Shown piece by piece: positions 1 through 5,007 of a stretch of DNA of 5,007 nucleotides. The notes below the pieces were generated by a model that searched no databases, was not told the DNA's origin, and was given only the letters and a program-made list of their open reading frames with translations. The number at the start of each line of letters is the position of its first letter. Within the stretch, counting starts at the first letter, position 1. The DNA is taken from assembly GCA_009827235.1 (NCBI GenBank), contig SPMW01000056.1:1-5007 (forward strand), read 5' to 3'. Both the position numbers and the translations under genes were made by a program. The DNA comes from Candidatus Campylobacter infans (GTDB lineage: Bacteria; Campylobacterota; Campylobacteria; Campylobacterales; Campylobacteraceae).

Positions 1-629
1 TGTTTTTAATAGAAGAGCCGATGGCAGCAGCGATTGGGGCTAATTTGCCTGTAATGGAGGCACAAGGTAGCCTGGTAGTAGATATTGGTGGCGGAACGAC
101 TGAGATTGGCGTAACTAGCCTTGGCGGTTTGGTGATTTCAAAAAGCATTCGCGTAGGCGGAGATAAAATAGACGCTGCCATAGTAAATTATGTAAAAGAA
201 AAGCATAATTTAATAATCGGCGAGCGCACAGGCGAAGAGATAAAGATTAAAATTGGGTGCGCTGTGCAATTACCAAAAGAACTAACAATGAATGTAAAAG
301 GACGCGATCAAATAAGCCGTATGCTTTCAAGCATGGAACTAAGTAGCGAAGATATAAGAGAGGCCATCCAAGAACCACTTAAAGAAATAGCTGATGCTTT
401 AAAATTTGTGCTAGAAAAAATGGCGCCAGATCTCGTGGCTGATATATTTAAAAGCGGAGTGGTGCTAACTGGTGGTGGCGCGTTGATTCGCGGGCTAGAT
501 AAATATTTGGCTGAGATTGTTAAGCTACCTGTTTATGTGGCTGATGAACCGCTTTTAGCCGTGGCAAAAGGCACAGGCAAGGCACTTGAAGAAATAGCTA
601 TTTTACAAACCTTAGCAAATGGAGATTAA
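1..629 (+). CDS. mreB: Rod shape-determining protein MreB, C-terminal part (5' end outside window)
   Basis: This is the bacterial actin homologue. It polymerises with ATP into filaments under the inner membrane and guides the elongasome in lateral-wall peptidoglycan synthesis. The frame is open from base 3 and ends at TAA 627-629, giving 208 residues. MreB proteins are about 345 aa, so roughly the first 140 residues lie upstream; the internal ATG at 21 is not the true start. Visible actin-fold motifs: the IEEP segment carrying the catalytic glutamate with PMAAAIGA right at the window edge, the phosphate-2 loop VDIGGGTTEIG (bases 78-110), the RVGGDKID segment, the QEPL helix region, and the adenosine motif LTGGGALIRGL (from base 465). 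The C-terminus, ADEPLLAVAKGTGKALE and a short tail, is typical of MreB. No frameshift or missing motif is seen in the visible part. mreC follows after 28 bp, as usual for this pair. Identification is very secure. Confidence 0.97.
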   Translation, partial: FLIEEPMAAAIGANLPVMEAQGSLVVDIGGGTTEIGVTSLGGLVISKSIRVGGDKIDAAIVNYVKEKHNLIIGERTGEEIKIKIGCAVQLPKELTMNVKGRDQISRMLSSMELSSEDIREAIQEPLKEIADALKFVLEKMAPDLVADIFKSGVVLTGGGALIRGLDKYLAEIVKLPVYVADEPLLAVAKGTGKALEEIAILQTLANGD

Positions 630-657
630 AATTTATAAGCGATTTAGGTAGTGGTTA

Positions 658-1404
658 ATGCGGGGAAAGTTTAAGTTTTTATTATTATTTGCGTATGTGA
701 TTTTAATATCATTTTATGCTAGTGATACCTTAAAAAAAATCTTTTTAGATAGCACAGATGATGTAATAACGACTTTTTATTCTTTTTTGGATTATTCTAA
801 AAATACAATTGCCCAGCACATCGATCAAGCCGAACAAATAAAAATTTTACAAGAAAAAAACGAAGAATTACAAGAGCGCGCAGCCTTGCTGATGGCATTT
901 GATTATGAGCTTAATGATTTATTAGCAGATAATAATTCAACGCTGTTTAAGCCTTATGCTAAGCTTGTGCGCGCTATGAGTTATGCAAAAATCGGCGATA
1001 GCAATAAAATTTGGATAGATTTTAAAGATTATAATGCTAGTAAAATTTATGGCCTAATGCATAAGGGCGTAACGGCTGGGATTGTCATAAACGATACTGG
1101 CAGGCCACTTGCTATTTTACAAAACGACCCAAAAAGTAGCTTTGTGGTTTATATTGGCGAGCGCAAAATCCCAGGCGTGGCAAAAGGCACTGGCAAGGGC
1201 GTTGAGATAAAATATATAGCAAAATGGTTAGAGCCACAAATTGGCGATGAGGTTTATACTAGCGGGTTAGATGATATATTTTTTGGCGGTATTTCTGTGG
1301 GTAAGATTACTGGCGTTGTAGATGAAACTATTTATTTAAGCGCGTCCGTTCAAACTTATTCTAATGTCGGTGTGCCGGAGTTTTTGTATGTGCTTAGCAA
1401 GTAA
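658..1404 (+). CDS. mreC: Rod shape-determining protein MreC
   Basis: MreC is a bitopic inner-membrane protein whose periplasmic part forms a scaffold that links MreB filaments to the elongation transpeptidase PBP2 and RodA. The 248-residue product has the expected order. A short basic cytoplasmic start (MRGKFK) leads into one transmembrane segment at about residues 5-21. A predicted coiled coil, rich in Q, E, K and L, spans about 52-92 (QIKILQEKNEELQE) and should mediate dimerisation. A beta-rich MreC domain runs from about 100 to 245, with the family signature GDEVYTSGLDDIF at 196-208 followed by GGISVGKI. Many MreC proteins are 270-370 aa, so this is a short version without a long C-terminal tail. 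ATG 658 is chosen because it places the positive residues directly before the membrane helix; a weak AGG (646-648) lies about 9 bp upstream. It follows mreB closely, and no mreD follows it. The next gene is carB. Confidence 0.95.
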   Translation: MRGKFKFLLLFAYVILISFYASDTLKKIFLDSTDDVITTFYSFLDYSKNTIAQHIDQAEQIKILQEKNEELQERAALLMAFDYELNDLLADNNSTLFKPYAKLVRAMSYAKIGDSNKIWIDFKDYNASKIYGLMHKGVTAGIVINDTGRPLAILQNDPKSSFVVYIGERKIPGVAKGTGKGVEIKYIAKWLEPQIGDEVYTSGLDDIFFGGISVGKITGVVDETIYLSASVQTYSNVGVPEFLYVLSK

Positions 1405-1430
1405 GGCTAGTAAATTTTAAGTTATGTAAT

Positions 1431-1436
1431 AAAGGA
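1431..1436 (+). promoter_or_regulatory. Shine-Dalgarno sequence of carB
   Basis: AAAGGA lies 6 bases before ATG 1443 in the 38 bp mreC-carB gap. It is the best ribosome binding site in the window and fixes the carB start, which also matches the usual N-terminus of the family ([19 protein letters not shown]). The gap shows no pyrimidine attenuator hairpin and no clear TATAAT box, so carB is probably read from an upstream promoter, although an internal one cannot be excluded. Confidence 0.75.
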
Positions 1437-1442
1437 TAATTT

Positions 1443-4400
1443 ATGCCAAAACGATCTGATATAAAAAATATTTTATTGATTGGTAGCGGACCTATTGTGA
1501 TTGGTCAAGCTTGTGAGTTTGATTATAGTGGCACGCAAGCAGCTAAAACGCTAAAAGATTTAGGATATCGCGTAGTGCTTATAAACTCTAATCCAGCCAC
1601 TATTATGACAGATCCTGATTTTGCCGATGCTACTTATATAGAGCCTATTACCACACAAAGCATTTCGCGCATAATCCAAAAAGAAAAAATTGACGCCATT
1701 TTGCCTACAATGGGCGGACAAGTAGCTTTAAATGTGGCTATGGAGTTATATGAAAAAAACGAGCTTTACGGGGCGGAGTTTATCGGTGCAAACCCAGAAG
1801 CGATTAAAAAAGGCGAAGATAGAGTTGAGTTTAAAAAATCTATGCAAAAAATCGGTATGGATTTGCCAAAATCAACTTATGCTTATAATGCCGATGAAGC
1901 AATGCACGCAGCAAATGAAATAGGTTTTCCGCTAATTATTCGCGCTAGCTACACACTTGGCGGTGCTGGTAGTGGCGTGGCGTATAATATAGACGAGTTT
2001 AAGGTGCTTGCTGAGGCTGGCTTAGATGCTAGCCCGATAAATGAAATTTTAATTGAAGAAAGTTTGCTAGGCTGGAAAGAATACGAAATGGAGGTAATTC
2101 GCGATAAAAATGATAATTGTATTATAGTTTGCTCCATTGAAAATTTTGATCCTATGGGTGTGCATACTGGCGATAGCATCACAGTGGCCCCAGCTCTTAG
2201 TTTAACCGATAAAGAATACCAAAGAATGCGCGATTTTAGCTTTAAAATTTTACGCGAAATAGGCGTGGATACTGGCGGAAGCAATGTGCAATTTGCCATC
2301 AATCCAAAAGATGGGCGTATGACAGTAATTGAAATGAATCCGCGCGTTAGCCGTAGCTCAGCACTTGCTAGCAAGGCCACAGGCTATCCAATAGCAAAAG
2401 TCGCCACAATGCTAGCAGTTGGGTTTAGTTTAGATGAGATTAAAAACGATATAACCGGCACGCCAGCAAGTTTTGAGCCGGTGATTGATTATATAGTTAC
2501 AAAAATCCCGCGCTTTACTTTTGAAAAATTTCCGGGCACTAACCAAACTCTTGGCACGGCGATGAAAAGCGTGGGCGAGGTTATGGCAATAGGGCGCACT
2601 TTTAAAGAAAGCATACAAAAAGCCCTTTGTAGTTTAGAGCGCGGATATAGTGGGTTTGATTATTTAGAGCTTAGCCATAACGAGCTAGAACGAGGGCTAA
2701 GAAGCGGGCATGAAAAAAGAATTTTATATCTAGCACAAGCTTTTAGAGATGGTTTTAGTTTAGATGAAATTTACTCTCTTAGCAAGATCGATCCGTGGTT
2801 TTTAAATGAAATTAGCCAAATAGTGGAATTTGAAAAATATATAAATATGGATATTTTAAATAATCCAGCACTTTTAAGACGAGCTAAAACAATGGGATTT
2901 AGCGATAAAATGATAGCTTTTTTAATAAATAAAAATGATAATTTAGAGCTAAGCCAAAATGATGTTTTTTATGCTATGAAAAAATACGAGATAGAGCATG
3001 ATTATTTTCAAGTAGATACTTGTGCTGGCGAGTTTGAAGCGCTTACGCCTTATCTTTATTCAAGTGTTAGCGTTGATAATGGCGTAAAAATACCAGCTGA
3101 GTTTAAAAGCCTTAAAACTACAAAAAAAGTGCTAATAATAGGCGGTGGGCCAAATCGCATAGGTCAGGGCATAGAGTTTGATTATTGTTGCGTGCATGCT
3201 AGCTTTGCCTTAAAAGATTTAGGCATAAAAAGCATAATGTATAATTGTAACCCTGAAACAGTTAGCACAGATTATGATACTAGCGATGAATTGTATTTTG
3301 AGCCGATTGATTTTGAGCATTTGCGCGCCTTAATAGAAAAAGAACGCCCAGATGGCGTAATAGTGCATTTTGGTGGGCAAACTCCACTTAGATTTTCTAA
3401 AATGCTCTCATTAATTCAAAGCAAAATCATAGGCACTAGCGCAAGAGCTATTGATTTAGCAGAAGATAGAAAGAAATTTAGCGAGTTTATTACAAAATTA
3501 GGCATCAAGCAACCTAGCAACGACACAGCCATTAGCGAAAGCGAAGCCATAAGCAAAGCGTCTAAAATAGGTTATCCTGTGCTGGTGCGTCCTAGCTATG
3601 TGCTTGGTGGGCGAGCTATGCGCCGTGTGCATAATGAGAGCGAATTAATTGAATATATGAGTGAAGCCGTAGAGGTTAGTAATAATTCGCCTGTGTTATT
3701 AGATAAGTTCTTACAAAACGCAACCGAGCTTGATGTAGATGCAATTAGTGATGGCAAAGAGGTTTATATAGGCGCGATTATGGAGCATATTGAAGAAGCT
3801 GGCATTCATAGTGGCGATAGCGCAAGTATTTTGCCGCCGCGTTCATTAAGCCCTGAAATGATAATCTTAGTAGAAGAAAGCACGCGAAAAATCGCTATAA
3901 GCTTAGGCGTGATTGGCTTGATGAATATACAATTTGCCGTATCTCAAAATGAACTTTATATAATAGAAGTAAATCCGCGCGCAAGTCGCACCGTGCCTTT
4001 TGTAAGCAAGGCTACTGGTATGCCGCTGGCTAAAATAGCCACGCGGGTAATGTGTAAGGGCGATTTGCTTGAAGCATTAAAATTTTATGATAAGTTTAAT
4101 GTGCTTGAAAAAAAGGGCGATATTTACACTGCGCGATCAAAAGGGCAAATATGCGTTAAAGAAAGCGTTTTTCCATTTGATAAAATGCATGGCGCTGATA
4201 TTGTGCTAGGCCCTGAAATGAAAAGCACGGGCGAAGTAATGGGCATAAGCGATAGTTTTGAAAAAAGCTTTATCAAAAGTCAATTAAGCGCAAAAAATGA
4301 ATTACCAAGCTCTGGCGCGGTTTTTATAAGTTTGGCCGATAATGATAAGGCAAGGGGCGTAGAATTAGCTAAAAAACTGCTTGAATGCGGATTTAGCATT

Positions 4401-4703
4401 TTAGCTACTGGCGGGACTTATAAGTATTTTAAAAACCAAGATATAGAGTGTGAGCTAGTTTATAAGATCAGCCAAGGACGCCCAAATATAGAAGATAAAA
4501 TTAAAAATGGCGAGATCGCGCTTGTGGTAAATACTAGCGATACTAAATCAAGTAGCAGTGATACATATAAAATCCGTCAAGCTGTATTGCGCTTTAAATT
4601 GCCGTATTTTACAAATATTCGCACAGCCTTAATAGCGGCTTGGTCTATCCCGCATACTAAATCCGCCCTTGAAGTTAAAAGCTTACAAGAGTTTTTGGCT
4701 TAA
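1443..4703 (+). CDS. carB: Carbamoyl-phosphate synthase, large (synthetic) subunit CarB
   Basis: CarB makes carbamoyl phosphate from bicarbonate, two ATP and ammonia tunnelled from the glutaminase subunit CarA. The product feeds pyrimidine (PyrB) and arginine (ArgF) synthesis in the cytoplasm. The 1086-residue protein is complete (E. coli CarB is 1073) and has both homologous halves. The carboxyphosphate half is about 1-400: [20 protein letters not shown] from residue 14, H241, Q283, E297 and N299 matching E. coli H243, Q285, E299 and N301. An oligomerisation domain follows at about 401-556. The carbamoyl-phosphate half is about 557-945: [17 protein letters not shown] from 567, H789, E842 and N844 matching H788, E841 and N843. 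The MGS-like allosteric domain is about 946-1086. Ornithine-site residues are kept (E784, D792, E907, T1057 for E. coli E783, D791, E892, T1042). Most nucleotide-site residues are also kept (S963, K969, T989, T992, K1008, N1030), with T1017 replaced by S1032. Numbering comes from a by-eye alignment to E. coli CarB recalled from memory. A roughly 14-residue insertion lies between 876 and 902. carA is not in the window. Confidence 0.98.
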   Translation: MPKRSDIKNILLIGSGPIVIGQACEFDYSGTQAAKTLKDLGYRVVLINSNPATIMTDPDFADATYIEPITTQSISRIIQKEKIDAILPTMGGQVALNVAMELYEKNELYGAEFIGANPEAIKKGEDRVEFKKSMQKIGMDLPKSTYAYNADEAMHAANEIGFPLIIRASYTLGGAGSGVAYNIDEFKVLAEAGLDASPINEILIEESLLGWKEYEMEVIRDKNDNCIIVCSIENFDPMGVHTGDSITVAPALSLTDKEYQRMRDFSFKILREIGVDTGGSNVQFAINPKDGRMTVIEMNPRVSRSSALASKATGYPIAKVATMLAVGFSLDEIKNDITGTPASFEPVIDYIVTKIPRFTFEKFPGTNQTLGTAMKSVGEVMAIGRTFKESIQKALCSLERGYSGFDYLELSHNELERGLRSGHEKRILYLAQAFRDGFSLDEIYSLSKIDPWFLNEISQIVEFEKYINMDILNNPALLRRAKTMGFSDKMIAFLINKNDNLELSQNDVFYAMKKYEIEHDYFQVDTCAGEFEALTPYLYSSVSVDNGVKIPAEFKSLKTTKKVLIIGGGPNRIGQGIEFDYCCVHASFALKDLGIKSIMYNCNPETVSTDYDTSDELYFEPIDFEHLRALIEKERPDGVIVHFGGQTPLRFSKMLSLIQSKIIGTSARAIDLAEDRKKFSEFITKLGIKQPSNDTAISESEAISKASKIGYPVLVRPSYVLGGRAMRRVHNESELIEYMSEAVEVSNNSPVLLDKFLQNATELDVDAISDGKEVYIGAIMEHIEEAGIHSGDSASILPPRSLSPEMIILVEESTRKIAISLGVIGLMNIQFAVSQNELYIIEVNPRASRTVPFVSKATGMPLAKIATRVMCKGDLLEALKFYDKFNVLEKKGDIYTARSKGQICVKESVFPFDKMHGADIVLGPEMKSTGEVMGISDSFEKSFIKSQLSAKNELPSSGAVFISLADNDKARGVELAKKLLECGFSILATGGTYKYFKNQDIECELVYKISQGRPNIEDKIKNGEIALVVNTSDTKSSSSDTYKIRQAVLRFKLPYFTNIRTALIAAWSIPHTKSALEVKSLQEFLA
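4068..4148 (+). other. Insertion region in CarB, about residues 876-902
   Basis: The residue offset to E. coli CarB is +1 at N844 (E. coli N843) but +15 at E907 (E. coli E892), so about 14 extra residues lie in between. After the shared ARVM-like segment the protein reads EALKFYDKF, then [17 protein letters not shown], before rejoining the family at [10 protein letters not shown]. The insertion sits just ahead of E907, the residue matching an ornithine ligand in E. coli. I recall similar longer segments in Helicobacter and Campylobacter CarB, so it is probably a lineage trait and not a recent event. Confidence 0.7.
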
Positions 4704-4717
4704 ATTAAGAACGCGCG

Positions 4718-5007
4718 ATGGCTTTTGATGAAAATAAAATTTATCTAATCCAAAGCGACACCACAGCAGGCTTTGTAAGTAAAAATTACAAAGCCATAAA
4801 CGCGCTAAAAGGTCGCAATGAGCGCACAAAATGCCTAATCACCGCTAATTCATTTTTAGCCTTAAAAAATTTAGCCAGAGTGCCAAAAGCACATAAAATT
4901 TTAATCCGTAAGGTTAAAAAAACTAGTTTTATTTACGCAAATAATCTTTGTATTAGAGTATCACAAAATAGCGAGTATAACGCCTTTTTGTCTAATTTTC
5001 GTGGCGG
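4718..5007 (+). CDS. Sua5/YciO/YrdC-fold protein, N-terminal part (3' end outside window)
   Basis: An open frame of 96 codons starts at ATG 4718, 14 bp after carB, and runs off the window. An in-frame TAA at 4706-4708 rules out an earlier start, and a weak AAGA (4707-4710) may serve as ribosome binding site. The product begins MAFDENKIYLIQSDTTAGF. It resembles the Sua5/YciO/YrdC family: a hydrophobic strand, then QSDTTAGF (12-19) in place of the usual PT[E/D]T..G, then LKGRNERTKCLI (30-41), where K31 and R33 match the family K-x-R that binds substrate or nucleotide. The true family members TsaC/Sua5 make threonylcarbamoyl-AMP from threonine, bicarbonate and ATP for tRNA t6A37. This version is compressed: the gap from QSDTT to K-x-R is about 5 residues shorter than in E. 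coli TsaC and the PGP-x-T segment is not recognisable. It appears to correspond to Cj0280 of C. jejuni. Whether it is an active t6A enzyme cannot be told, so no symbol is given. Confidence 0.75.
   Translation, partial: MAFDENKIYLIQSDTTAGFVSKNYKAINALKGRNERTKCLITANSFLALKNLARVPKAHKILIRKVKKTSFIYANNLCIRVSQNSEYNAFLSNFRG
4769..4795. repeat. Perfect 10 bp inverted repeat (hairpin) inside the Sua5-like gene
   Basis: GGCTTTGTAA at 4769-4778 is the exact reverse complement of TTACAAAGCC at 4786-4795, with a 7-base loop (GTAAAAA). The repeat starts about 50 bases into the Sua5-like coding region and 66 bases after the carB stop, and encodes GFVSKNYKA. No T run follows on either strand, so it is not a standard intrinsic terminator. 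It could form an mRNA hairpin that limits translation or 3' decay, or it could be a product of codon choice. Confidence 0.6.

Noticed and set aside
732..739. A run of eight A in mreC forming an A-AAA-AAA slippery site in frame
   Set aside because: A -1 shift would reach a stop within a few codons and no downstream structure was seen. Such A runs are common in AT-rich Campylobacter genes, and the in-frame product is a complete MreC.
1405..1442. Possible promoter or terminator in the mreC-carB gap
   Set aside because: There is no inverted repeat followed by T residues, and the closest -10 match (TTATGTAAT, 1422-1430) is poor. Only the ribosome binding site is supported.
1732..1923. 63-codon + strand open frame overlapping carB in another frame
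   Set aside because: It is embedded in the conserved N-terminal CarB half, is lysine-rich only because of the AAA-rich codons read out of frame, and has no family resemblance.
1949..2380. 143-codon open frame on the - strand within carB
   Set aside because: It lies fully inside a highly conserved coding region on the other strand, has no recognisable protein features, and is explained as an antisense shadow.
2430..2618. 62-codon open frame on the - strand within carB
   Set aside because: It is a short antisense shadow of carB with no sign of independent coding.
1443..4703. Internal duplication within carB (two similar halves)
   Set aside because: This is the ancient and universal CarB duplication of ATP-grasp halves, not a local repeat.
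4704..4717. CGCGCG palindrome just before the Sua5-like start as a regulatory site
   Set aside because: It is only six bases within a 14 bp gap and too short to support an operator. Similar GCGC-rich words occur throughout the coding regions.

Overview
The window looks like chromosomal core DNA from a Campylobacter-type epsilonproteobacterium (Campylobacterota). Three things point there: the AT-rich coding style (many TTA, AAA, ATA and GAT codons), the protein sequences, and the gene order mreB - mreC - carB - Sua5/YciO-like gene. I recall the same order around Cj0276 to Cj0280 of C. jejuni. The species cannot be named from this sequence alone.

Layout, all on the + strand and tightly packed: the 3' part of mreB (1-629, its start lies outside the window); a 28 bp gap; complete mreC (658-1404); a 38 bp gap with a good Shine-Dalgarno sequence; complete carB (1443-4703, 1086 aa); a 14 bp gap; and the 5' part of a short, divergent Sua5/YciO/YrdC-fold gene (4718 to the window end). 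I see no tRNA, rRNA, mobile element, CRISPR array, phase-variable G tract or convincing terminator. No stretch over 300 bases lacks a gene.

MreB and MreC are partners in the cell-shape (elongasome) machinery. MreB is the cytoplasmic actin-like filament, and MreC is the membrane-anchored periplasmic scaffold. CarB is the large, synthetic subunit of carbamoyl-phosphate synthetase and feeds pyrimidine and arginine synthesis. Its small glutaminase partner, carA, is not here, and neither is mreD. The last gene belongs to a fold that handles bicarbonate/carbamoyl chemistry, so its place directly behind carB may be meaningful. The spacing suggests one transcription unit, but this is inferred, not shown.

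The window is mostly ordinary housekeeping sequence, and I do not see a clearly new system. The points most worth a second look are the minimal YrdC-fold gene, a perfect 10 bp inverted repeat inside its coding start, and a roughly 14-residue insertion in CarB just before an ornithine-binding glutamate.
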